Position numbers and translations under genes: made by a program. A model generated the notes under the pieces. It was not told where the DNA came from and ran no database searches. It worked only from the letters and a program-made list of their open reading frames with translations. Of a stretch of 46,632 nucleotides of DNA, positions 37,628 to 46,632 are shown piece by piece. Position 1 is the first letter of the stretch. Every line of letters begins with the position of its first letter. Origin of the DNA: Microbacterium azadirachtae (GTDB lineage: Bacteria; Actinomycetota; Actinomycetes; Actinomycetales; Microbacteriaceae); assembly GCF_000956545.1 (NCBI RefSeq), contig NZ_JYIT01000056.1, positions 1 to 46,632 of the forward strand, written 5' to 3'.

Positions 37628-38281
37628 TCACGAGACGAGCTCCTCGGCGGGGGCCGCCTGCGTGGTGAGCGAGATCACGCCGTAGTCCCAGCCCTTGCGG
37701 CGGTAGACGACGCTCGGGTGGTCGCTGCGGGCGTCCACGAACAGGAAGAAGTCGTGACCGACCAGCTCCATGCGGTCGACGGCCTCCTCGACGGTCATCC
37801 ACTCCGCATCGAAGCTCTTCGTGCGGATCACGACGGGCGAGTACTCCTCCTCGACCTCGAGCGTCGGGATCGCGCCGGTGGAGACCGCGTGCAGGGTGTC
37901 TGCGGAGACGGGGTGCACATCGATGCCCGACAGTTCGCCGGTGCCCTTCTCGAAGCGCGCACCGCGCGGATGATGCCGGCCGTCGATGCGGCGCTCCTTG
38001 GCCCGCCGCACCTGTTCGATGAGCTTGTCGACGGCGAGATCGAGAGCGGCGAACTTGTCTGCGTCGCGCGCCTCCGCCCGGACCAGCGGGCCCTTGCCGT
38101 TCAGGGTGAGTTCGACGGTCTCGTCCTCCACGTGACCGCCGCGATAGGAACGATGAGTGACCTTCACGTCCAGGCTCGTCGCCTTCGTCGCGATAGTCGC
38201 GATCCGCGCGGTCTTCTCTTCGACCACCGCTCGGAATCGATCGCTGATGCCGACTCCGACACCGACGATGTTCGTTTCCAT
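37628..38281 (-). CDS. hpf: ribosome hibernation promoting factor, long form
   Basis: The 217-aa product has an N-terminal ribosome-binding HPF/RaiA domain (1-100) and a C-terminal dimerisation domain (about 150-210, with VVIRTKSFD..WMTVEEAVDRMELVGHDFFLFVD). Long HPF dimerises 70S ribosomes into 100S particles under stress or stationary phase. Only the segment after METNIVGVG is family-like. The ATG at 38281 has AAGGAGG 6 nt upstream, the strongest SD in the window. A good sigma-A promoter lies at 38345-38373. Confidence 0.94.
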   Translation of the reverse strand: METNIVGVGVGISDRFRAVVEEKTARIATIATKATSLDVKVTHRSYRGGHVEDETVELTLNGKGPLVRAEARDADKFAALDLAVDKLIEQVRRAKERRIDGRHHPRGARFEKGTGELSGIDVHPVSADTLHAVSTGAIPTLEVEEEYSPVVIRTKSFDAEWMTVEEAVDRMELVGHDFFLFVDARSDHPSVVYRRKGWDYGVISLTTQAAPAEELVS

Positions 38282-38344
38282 CCTGACCTCCTTGTTCCGG
38301 TCCGCCCGGCCAAGGGCGGACCGTGGTCGCCTTTGTGAGTCCCC

Positions 38345-38373
38345 ACCGTAGTCGCCGTATCCCGCGATGTCAT
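38345..38373 (-). promoter_or_regulatory. hpf promoter
   Basis: On the minus strand ATGACA (38373 to 38368), an exact 17-nt spacer and TACGGT (38350 to 38345) form a good sigma-A-type promoter about 60 nt before the hpf start. The leader carries the AAGGAGG ribosome-binding site. It suggests hpf is transcribed separately from comF. Confidence 0.6.
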
Positions 38374-38458
38374 CCACTATTCATCTGTGTGTCGTGGGGA
38401 TCTCCCCCGAGACCGGCCAGGATGCGCTGCGACGCTGCCGGGACCGCGGCGGACCGTC

Positions 38459-39139
38459 TCATCCGTGCCGCGGCGTGGCGGCGACGGCCACCGCGCCGAC
38501 GATGTGGAAGCCCGCCGCCCGCAGCGCCCGGACGGCCTCCGCGCACGTCGCGCCGGTCGTGACGACGTCGTCCACGACGAGCGCGCCGGCGCCGGCGCCG
38601 GGGCGCTGCGCGATGAGCGCACCCTCGACGTTGCGATGCCGGTCCTCGGCGCCGAGCCCGCGCTGATCCCGCACGCGCCGCGCCGGGACGAGCAGGCGCC
38701 GCATCGGGATGCCGGTCCCCCGTGCGAGCAGTTCCGGCACCCGGAATCCTCGTCGCCGGAACGCCGACCGCGACGTGGGGATCGGCACGACGACGTCGAT
38801 GCGGTGCCGCTCGTCCAGCCCCGCGCGCTGCGCGTCGACGGCTGCGGCGAGCGCCGGCCGGAGCGTTCGGATCAGCGACGTCTGACCGTCCTCCTTGATC
38901 GCCCGGAGCACGCCGGCGGCGACGCCGTCGAAGGCGAGCCCCGCCCACAGCGGCACGCCTCCGGACGTCCTGCGGATCGGGCTCGGCACGAGCGCCGCCT
39001 CGCAGGCGCGGCAGAGCGCTGTCCCCGCCGTGCCGCATCCCGCGCACACGGATGCGAAGACGAAGTCGGCGACGTCGAGGAGCAGTCGTCGGACGCGATC
39101 GCGGTCGGAGGGCGGGAGCGGACGGATCTCGGCGGGCAT
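38459..39139 (-). CDS. ComF-family phosphoribosyltransferase-like protein
   Basis: The 226-aa product has an N-terminal zinc-ribbon (C32-x2-C35, C43-x2-C46) and a type-I PRTase domain with PRPP motif VVDDVVTTGAT (188-198) and the VPIPTSRSAFRRRGF loop. ComF proteins are linked to DNA uptake in competent bacteria, but in actinobacteria the role is unknown. It follows lpqB by 96 bp on the same strand, as in Rv3244c-Rv3242c. Confidence 0.88.
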   Translation of the reverse strand: MPAEIRPLPPSDRDRVRRLLLDVADFVFASVCAGCGTAGTALCRACEAALVPSPIRRTSGGVPLWAGLAFDGVAAGVLRAIKEDGQTSLIRTLRPALAAAVDAQRAGLDERHRIDVVVPIPTSRSAFRRRGFRVPELLARGTGIPMRRLLVPARRVRDQRGLGAEDRHRNVEGALIAQRPGAGAGALVVDDVVTTGATCAEAVRALRAAGFHIVGAVAVAATPRHG

Positions 39140-39235
39140 CCTGCGAGCATGGACCGGCCCGGCTCGCGTCCCCGGCGCCCGACCGCGATCGGTGCACAGC
39201 GCCTCCGGCGCGACAGCTGTGCGGAACGTTGCCGC

Positions 39236-40947
39236 TCAGCCGGTCGCCTGGCCGCCGAGCTGCACGGCCAGGACCTTGACCCCGCTGCCCTCCTGCTGCC
39301 AGTTGGGGCCGCTGCGCTGGTACAGCACGCCCCCGCCGAGCACCCGGACGTTCGCCGTCGGAGACCCGGGCGCCACGGTCTGGGCCGCATCCGGCGCGTC
39401 CACCGTCTTGGCGGGCCCGCCGACCTGCTGCTCGCGCAGCACCACGTTGGATCCGTCGACGCCGAGGATCCCGACGGTCGAGTCGTCCAGCCAGGCCACG
39501 TCCGCGGCGCCCGAGGGCCACGAGATGACGTTCGGCGCGCCCAGGGCGGACGGCGCTCCCCGGTCGTCGCGGGTGATCGCGAAGACCTCGACCCGGAACT
39601 GGCCCCCTGCGACCACGGCCATGGCGAGGCGCGAGCCGTCCCTGCTCACGGCGAACGACGTGACCTGCGCGGCGTCCTGCGGGCCGCCGACGGGCCGGGC
39701 GTTCCCTCCGGACGCCGGCCACGCCTCGATCGAGGCGGGCGCCTGGGCGGGGACCGTCCAGATGTAGCCGAACGGGTCCAGCGTCGGCGCGATGAGACCG
39801 GCCCTGCCGTCGATCTGGTCGGTCTTCCCGTCGGAGATCGCGGAGACGACCCCGTCCGCACCCTGCACGGCGATGCGCTGCGCCCCGCTCGCCGCACTGA
39901 TCGCGGTGACCTGCTGCGGGAACGCCTGCAGCTGCGCGGAGACCCCGCCGATCGCGGCGAGCTCGCCGGCGGCGAGGTAGCCGAAGCCCTTGTCCGTGAG
40001 CACGAGGGGCCGTGGGTCGACCGCGGTGGACGCCGGGGACGCCGTCCCGGCGTTCGTGTCGCGACCGCCGATCGTGATCTTCACCTGCAGCACGCCGATG
40101 CCGGACAGGCTCCGCTCCAGCTGGGTGCGCATCCGCGCCAGCATGACGGGATCCCGCGTGGGCAGAGCGTCGTTGAGAACGACCTCGGCCACCTGCGACT
40201 CCGGAGTCACGGTGTTCCGCGCCAGCGCCACGTCCCCGGTGAACGCGGTGCGCACGCCATTCGCCAGCCAGGGGCTGGGCTTGCCTGCCACGAGCGACTG
40301 CACGATCCTGCTCGCCGTGTTCTCACGCTTCGGGAACCACCGGACGTCGGGCACCAGATAGGTCCACGACGGGTCGAAGTACTGCAGCGCGTACGGTGCG
40401 AACACGTCGGCCGCGGCGAACGAGTCCGCGTCCAGCACGATCCCGTCCGGCGCCTGAGCGATCCGCCACTGGCCGTTCTTGTTCTTGGTGAGCGCGAAGG
40501 GCAGCTCGGCCGCGCGGCCTGTGGGCTGCCCCGAGTACGCGCCGGTCTCGTCCACGGTGGCCGTCTGCTGCAGCGTCAGGCGCACGGAGGTGGACGTCGT
40601 CTGCTTCGTCACCTCGGGGACGTCGAAGCGCCGCTCCGTCGAGCCGGTGTCGATGGTCACCCCTGCATCGGGCTTCCACTTCTGCGCCTCGTCGGGCGTG
40701 AGGAACTGCCGGGCGATGCTCCAGCTGTCCTTGGGGCTGGACGCGGCGTCGATGAACCCGCGCACGATCTCCTTCGGATCCATCCCGTCCGAAGGCCCCT
40801 GCGGCACGAACGCCAGATCCGACCCGCCGCTGTTCTGGTCCGCGGCCAGGCCCGGGCGCACATCGCCGGTGACGGGGAGCGACGCGCAGGCGGTCAGCGC
40901 GAGCAGCGTCACCGCGACGGCCGCCGCGTGGACGATGCGTGCGATCC

Positions 40948-40951
<4 letters not shown>
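39236..40951 (-). CDS. lpqB: lipoprotein LpqB
   Basis: The 571-aa product starts with a lipoprotein signal (AAAVAVTLLALTAC, lipidated C22). A GerMN-like domain spans roughly 180-300 and a beta-propeller-like C-terminal domain from about 330. LpqB works with the MtrB sensor in cell-envelope and division control, and is thought to modulate MtrA phosphorylation. Its ATG overlaps the mtrB stop by four bases (ATGA), showing operon coupling. Confidence 0.93.
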
Positions 40952-42639
<1,688 letters not shown>

Positions 42640-42703
42640 CGGCGGACCTTCATCGGCGGGAGGGCTCTGCGGCGGCGGTCGGCGCGGACGGGACCCCGAG
42701 GGG

Positions 42704-43384
42704 TCAGACCACGCTCCCCGCGCGGTAGCCGACGCCGCGCACGGTGGTCACGATGCGCGGGTTGTCCGGGTCGAGCTCGACCTTCGCGCGCAAGCGCTGC
42801 ACGTGCACGTTCACCAGGCGGGTGTCGGCCTTGTAGTGATACCCCCAGACCTGCTCCAGGAGCATCTCCCGGGAGAACACCTGCTGCGGCTTGGAGGCGA
42901 GGGCGACCAGCAGCTGGAACTCCAGCGGGGTCAGCGCGATGGGCGCGCTGCCGCGCCGCACCTCGTGCGCGTCCACGTCGATCGTGAGGTCGCCGATGCG
43001 CAGCACCTCGCTCGTGGACTGCGGCGTCGGACGCAGCCGGGTGCGGATGCGGGCGACGAGCTCCTTCGGGTTGAAGGGCTTGACCATGTAGTCGTCGGCG
43101 CCGACCTCGAGTCCGCGCACGACGTCCGCGGTGTCGCTGCGCGCCGTGAGCATGATCACGGGGACGCCCGACTCGGCACGGATCCGCGTGCAGATCTCGA
43201 TCCCGTCCATGCCGGGCAGCATCAGGTCCAGCAGTACGAGGTCGGGACGCTGCGCGCGCCACTCGTCCACGGCCTTGGCGCCGTCCGCGCAGAACACGGG
43301 CTCGAAGCCCTCCGTGCGCAGCACGATTCCGATCATCTCGGCCAGAGCCGTGTCGTCATCGACCACGAGGATGCGTGAGGTCAT
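42704..43384 (-). CDS. mtrA: response regulator MtrA
   Basis: The 226-aa OmpR/PhoB-type regulator has a receiver domain with acidic D10-D11, phospho-acceptor D53 in VLLDLMLPGMD and the VKPF lysine, and a C-terminal winged HTH (about 130-225, LTPLEFQLLVALASKPQQVFSREMLLEQVWGY). MtrA controls cell-wall and division genes and is essential in mycobacteria. The ATG at 43384 gives the usual length, and no strong SD is seen. It heads the mtrA-mtrB-lpqB operon and diverges from the next gene. Confidence 0.96.
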   Translation of the reverse strand: MTSRILVVDDDTALAEMIGIVLRTEGFEPVFCADGAKAVDEWRAQRPDLVLLDLMLPGMDGIEICTRIRAESGVPVIMLTARSDTADVVRGLEVGADDYMVKPFNPKELVARIRTRLRPTPQSTSEVLRIGDLTIDVDAHEVRRGSAPIALTPLEFQLLVALASKPQQVFSREMLLEQVWGYHYKADTRLVNVHVQRLRAKVELDPDNPRIVTTVRGVGYRAGSVV

Positions 43385-43467
43385 GGGCGGGCAGTCGTCT
43401 TTCGGATCTCGCGGTGTTCGGATCTTCTGTGACGTGCGGGCGCGTACCGGCGCCCCCACGTCGGTCC

Positions 43468-43473
43468 AGCGTA
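43468..43473 (-). promoter_or_regulatory. candidate -10 box of mtrA (TACGCT)
   Basis: On the minus strand TACGCT lies about 84 nt before the mtrA start in the 200-bp divergent region and fits TANNNT. No clear -35 or MtrA-box pair is seen. Confidence 0.35.
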
Positions 43474-43584
43474 CTTCACCGCCCGCCGAAGTGGCCCGAG
43501 CAGCCGCGCCGGCGCCTTTCGCGCCGTCCTCCCGAGCCCGTCGGCGGTGTGACACGATGGAGCGACACGCGAACCGGAGGACTC

Positions 43585-44958
43585 GTGAGCCAACCCAGCT
43601 GGACCCCTGCTCCCAAGCCCGGCCTGATCCCGCTGCGCCCCCTCGGCTTCGGCACGGTGCTGGGCAAGTCGTTCGCCGCGCTCCGGCACAACCCCAAGGT
43701 CCTGTTCGGGTTCGCGGTCGTCGTGCAGCTGGTCGTGATGCTCGTGGTCCTGGCCGTGGTCGGCGCCGTCGCATTCACCACGCTGAGCCGGCTCAACACG
43801 GTGCGGCCCGGCAGCGACGAATGGACCACCCTGTCATTGGGCTCGATCGCGTTCATCAGCGGCGCGGGTCTGCTCATGGGACTGTTCTCGGTCGCGTTCA
43901 CCGCGATCGTGCAGGGAGTCGTGGCCGCGGACGTGCGCGCCGCCGTGCTGCGCGAGAACGCGACGCTCGGCGCCCTCTGGGCACGCGTGCGCCCCGCGGC
44001 CTGGCGGCTGATCGGCTACACCCTGCTGTACGGCGCGGCCGGCGTCGTCGCCGCCGCGGTGATCCTGGGCGTGCCGTTCGTCGCGGTCGGCCTGCCGACG
44101 GGCTTCGACGCCATGGGAACCCTCTTCACCGTGCTCGGGATGCTGTTCGGGATGCTGTGCCTCGTGGTGCTGGCGGCCTGGATCGGCACCAAGCTCATGC
44201 TCGTGCCGTCGCTCCTGGTGCTCGAGGGCGCCGGCGTGCGGGACGCGATCGGCCGCTCCTGGCGGCTCACCCGCGGCCGGTTCTGGTTCGCCTTCGGGAT
44301 CGTCTTCGTGATCGGGGCGATCCTGTGGGTCGTCACGCAGACCATCAGCGTCGTCGGCAACGTCATCACCTCCTTGTTCGGCCCGGTGTTCAACCCCACC
44401 GGCATGACGGAGCTCTCGGTGGGCGTGGGCGGCATCGTCGGACTGGTGATCACCCAGGTCCTCATCGTGATCCTCCAGTCGATCGGCGCGGTCGTGCAGT
44501 CCACCGCAGGAGCGCTCGTGTACGTCGACTGCCGGATGCGCTACGAGGGACTCGATCAGGATCTGATGGCGGCCATGGAGCGCCGGGCCGCCGGCAACGA
44601 CGACGGATCCGATCCGTTCCGACCGGATCCGGCACGCGCCGTCCGGACCGGGTTCCGCCCGCCACGGCCCGTACCGCCCTCTCCTCTGCCCCCGGGTCCG
44701 GTGCCCGGCTATCCGGCCGCCCCGGGTTATCCGGCGGCTCAGGGCTATCCGGCCGCCCCGGGCTACCCGACGGCTCAGGGCTATCCGACGACTCAGGGCC
44801 AGCCCTCCGCACCGTCGCCGTATGTCGCGCCGGCGCCCTACACCGCGCCGGCCGCTCCTCCGCCGCCGCCCGTCGCGCCGATCCCGCCCGCGCAGGAGAG
44901 CCCGTGGACGCCGTCGCAGGACGAAGGCTGGGCCGCGCCGGGATCCGATCGCCCATGA
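43585..44958 (+). CDS. multi-pass membrane protein with proline-rich C-terminal tail
   Basis: The 457-aa product has about six hydrophobic segments between 40 and 310, resembling the membrane domain seen with glycerophosphodiester phosphodiesterases in Gram-positives (WRLTRGRFWFAFG motif). The tail from ~365 is proline/alanine-rich with five GYPxxx units encoded by 18-bp repeats, and may be cytoplasmic. GGAGG lies 5 nt before GTG 43585. Its stop overlaps the DUF4129 gene start (ATGA). No catalytic domain is present, and the function is unknown. Confidence 0.85.
   Translation: MSQPSWTPAPKPGLIPLRPLGFGTVLGKSFAALRHNPKVLFGFAVVVQLVVMLVVLAVVGAVAFTTLSRLNTVRPGSDEWTTLSLGSIAFISGAGLLMGLFSVAFTAIVQGVVAADVRAAVLRENATLGALWARVRPAAWRLIGYTLLYGAAGVVAAAVILGVPFVAVGLPTGFDAMGTLFTVLGMLFGMLCLVVLAAWIGTKLMLVPSLLVLEGAGVRDAIGRSWRLTRGRFWFAFGIVFVIGAILWVVTQTISVVGNVITSLFGPVFNPTGMTELSVGVGGIVGLVITQVLIVILQSIGAVVQSTAGALVYVDCRMRYEGLDQDLMAAMERRAAGNDDGSDPFRPDPARAVRTGFRPPRPVPPSPLPPGPVPGYPAAPGYPAAQGYPAAPGYPTAQGYPTTQGQPSAPSPYVAPAPYTAPAAPPPPPVAPIPPAQESPWTPSQDEGWAAPGSDRP
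44707..44796 (+). repeat. 18-bp coding tandem repeat (five units)
   Basis: Five in-frame 18-bp units encode GYPAAP, GYPAAQ, GYPAAP, GYPTAQ and GYPTTQ. The units alternate at DNA level in a 36-bp period and are not identical, so the array is degenerating or maintained at protein level. Confidence 0.9.
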
Positions 44959-45620
44959 TCGTCTCCTCCGTCCTCGTGGCGCTCGCCTCCACGCCGCTGA
45001 TCCCCGACGGGGACGGCGCGCGCGAGCTCGCGGAGAAGGAGCTCGCCAAGCCCGAGTACCAGGCCGCGAAGCCGACGCTCATCGACCAGTGGGCGCGCGC
45101 CGTGGCGGACTTCCTGATCGACCTGTTCACGCCGCAGCACGGCGCGGACCTGGGTCCGTGGGCCGCGATCGTGATCGGCGTCCTCCTCGTCGCCGTCCTG
45201 ATCGCGGTGCTGCTGATCTGGGGGCGCCCGCGCCGCTCCCGGGTGCGCAGCTCGCCGTCGGTGCTCCTCGGCTCCGCCGACGACCGCACCGCCGCCGAGC
45301 TCCGCGCCGACGCCGACCGTGCCGCCCGCGAGGAGGACTGGGCTGAAGCGATCGTGCTGCGCTACCGCGCCGTCGCCCGGTCGCTCATCGAGCGCGACCT
45401 CATCGCCCCGGCACCGGGCGCGACGGCTCAGACGATCGCCCGCGAGGCCGTGGCGCCCTTCCCCGCCGAGAGCGACGCGCTGCATGAGGCGGCCGTCGCG
45501 TTCGACGACGTGCGCTACCTCGGCCACCCGGGCTCCGCCGACCTGTACCACGCGCTGGTGCAGACGGACGAACGGCTCCGCTCCCAGCGCCCCGTGCCGA
45601 TCGAAGCGGTGCCCGCGTGA
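44955..45620 (+). CDS. DUF4129 domain-containing membrane protein
   Basis: The 221-aa product has a short hydrophobic N-terminus, an extracytoplasmic stretch, one strong membrane helix at about 70-92, and a helical DUF4129 domain from about 110 (AREEDWAEAIVLRYRAVARSLIERDLI). Proteins of this family occur with MoxR ATPase and DUF58 genes, consistent with what is expected downstream. The start overlaps the previous gene and the stop overlaps the next by four bases each. Confidence 0.88.
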   Translation: MIVSSVLVALASTPLIPDGDGARELAEKELAKPEYQAAKPTLIDQWARAVADFLIDLFTPQHGADLGPWAAIVIGVLLVAVLIAVLLIWGRPRRSRVRSSPSVLLGSADDRTAAELRADADRAAREEDWAEAIVLRYRAVARSLIERDLIAPAPGATAQTIAREAVAPFPAESDALHEAAVAFDDVRYLGHPGSADLYHALVQTDERLRSQRPVPIEAVPA

Positions 45621-46632
45621 CCGCGGCACCGCCCGCGGCCCCGGCGCGCGTCCCGAAGCATACGGACGCGGACCCCGCGCCGTCCGGCACGCTCGTGCGG
45701 ATCCCCGGCCGGCTGCGCCGCGCCCTGGGCTGGGTCCTCGTGATCGTCCTCCTCCTCGCCGTCGCCACGGCAGGACTGCTGCTCTCCGCGCCGACCGCGG
45801 CACAGCGCGACAGTCTGGATCCGGAGCGACCGGGGCCGGGCGGCATGCAGGCGCTCGCCCAGATCCTGCGGCAGCAAGGGGTGACCGTCGACGTGGTGCG
45901 CAGCCGCACCGAGGCCGCGCGCAAGCTCGACGGCCAGACCACCCTCGTGATGAGCGACCCCTTCCCTCTCACGGATGCCGCCGTCACCGAGCTGACCGAC
46001 GCCGCGAGCGATGTGGTGCTGGTGTCGGCGAGCGGGCGGATGCTGCGCCTGCTCGACCTCGGCGACTACGCGTTCTCGTCGGCCCCGCCGACGGTGAGCG
46101 CCGGGTGCGACGTGCCGTCGTTCGCGCATGTCGGCACGATCGCGCCCGGGCAGCTCTTCACTCCGGGCGCCGGCGTCACCGCGTGCTTCGGCGACGCGGA
46201 CGGTGCCGCGGTGCTGATCTCGCAGCACGACGGCCGGCGTCGGGCGATCGTCGACGGCACCGCCCTGCTCACGAACGATCGACTCGCCGAACGCGGGAAT
46301 GCAGCCCTCGGCCTCGCCCTGCTCGGCACGCGGCCGCACGTGATCTGGTACGTGCCGTCCTTCGACGACTCCGACCGCTCCGACATCGACGTGCCGAAGA
46401 GCCTCGCCGACCTCACCCCCGGCTGGGTGACGCCCGTGATCGTGCTCGGCATGATCACGGGGCTGCTCGCCGCCGTCTGGCGCGGCCGCCGTTTCGGCCC
46501 GCTGGTCGCGGAGACCCTGCCGGTCACCGTGCGCGCCTCCGAGACGATGCTCGGCCGCGCCCGGCTCACCGCGAAGGCGGCCGACGCCGCCCACGCCGCG
46601 GAGGCGCTCCGCGGCGGCGCACTCGCCCGCCT
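45617..46632 (+). CDS. DUF4350 domain-containing membrane protein (partial, runs off the window)
   Basis: From GTG 45617, which overlaps the preceding stop (GTGA), a frame stays open to the end of the window for 338 codons. The product has a membrane helix at about 37-58, a DUF4350 region (PGGMQALAQILRQQGVTVDVV, then TTLVMSDPFPLTD) and a second membrane helix near 275-290 before a cytoplasmic tail. The family is structurally related to glutamine-amidotransferase-like folds and is found beside DUF4129, MoxR and DUF58 genes. The C-terminus is not visible. Confidence 0.87.
   Translation, partial: MTAAPPAAPARVPKHTDADPAPSGTLVRIPGRLRRALGWVLVIVLLLAVATAGLLLSAPTAAQRDSLDPERPGPGGMQALAQILRQQGVTVDVVRSRTEAARKLDGQTTLVMSDPFPLTDAAVTELTDAASDVVLVSASGRMLRLLDLGDYAFSSAPPTVSAGCDVPSFAHVGTIAPGQLFTPGAGVTACFGDADGAAVLISQHDGRRRAIVDGTALLTNDRLAERGNAALGLALLGTRPHVIWYVPSFDDSDRSDIDVPKSLADLTPGWVTPVIVLGMITGLLAAVWRGRRFGPLVAETLPVTVRASETMLGRARLTAKAADAAHAAEALRGGALAR

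Overview
The window looks like a chromosomal segment of a high-GC (about 70% by eye) actinobacterium, most likely of the family Microbacteriaceae and probably Microbacterium or a close relative. The grounds are a fused E2/E1 2-oxoglutarate decarboxylase-dehydrogenase (Kgd type), a WhiB1-type iron-sulfur protein, a SigH/zinc anti-sigma pair, MtrA-MtrB-LpqB, PdtaS, GuaB1 and an Eis-type acetyltransferase. Very many start codons sit 6-8 nt behind a TANNNT box, the arrangement of leaderless actinobacterial promoters. I saw no rRNA, tRNA, CRISPR array, prophage or insertion sequence.

Layout. (1) 1-1468: a 70-bp perfect inverted repeat, then a protein with an AbiEi-like N-terminus and a DUF559/Vsr-like PD-(D/E)XK C-terminus, then more copies of a GGGGAGGGAAAG motif. 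(2) 1469-10877: metabolic and membrane genes: metX, a Nudix hydrolase, an MFS transporter, an overlapping three-gene unit (NAD(P)HX dehydratase, GT87-like mannosyltransferase, MTH1187 thiamine-binding protein), an Old Yellow Enzyme and two overlapping CNNM/CBS proteins. (3) 10878-12364: a second gene of the same nuclease-like family, bracketed by 61-bp direct repeats. (4) 12365-20461: guaB1 (minus) diverging from kgd (plus), an APC permease convergent to kgd across a strong hairpin, and an Eis-type acetyltransferase.

(5) 20521-46632 is a conserved actinobacterial block. Its gene content and approximate order parallel M. tuberculosis Rv3219-Rv3246c: sigH-rshA, aroA, rsgA, whiB1, pdtaS, Rv3235-like, secA, hpf, comF, lpqB, mtrB, mtrA. 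Lineage-specific genes are set into it: bcp, a small membrane protein, a two-repeat beta-domain protein, a MerR/excisionase-like HTH protein, a CpaB/CpaE-like pair with an apparent frameshift, an alanine-type aminotransferase, a FadR-type GntR regulator, and a PadR regulator plus a coiled-coil/Gly-rich protein between secA and hpf. The window ends inside an operon of a proline-tailed membrane protein, a DUF4129 protein and a DUF4350 protein.

Functionally the conserved block combines envelope and division control (MtrAB-LpqB), protein export (SecA), ribosome hibernation and maturation (HPF, RsgA), redox stress control (SigH/RshA, WhiB1, Bcp) and aromatic amino acid synthesis (AroA). The most unusual elements are the two repeat-associated nuclease-like genes, the CpaB/CpaE-like pair with no other Tad genes, and the marked excess of GGATCC.
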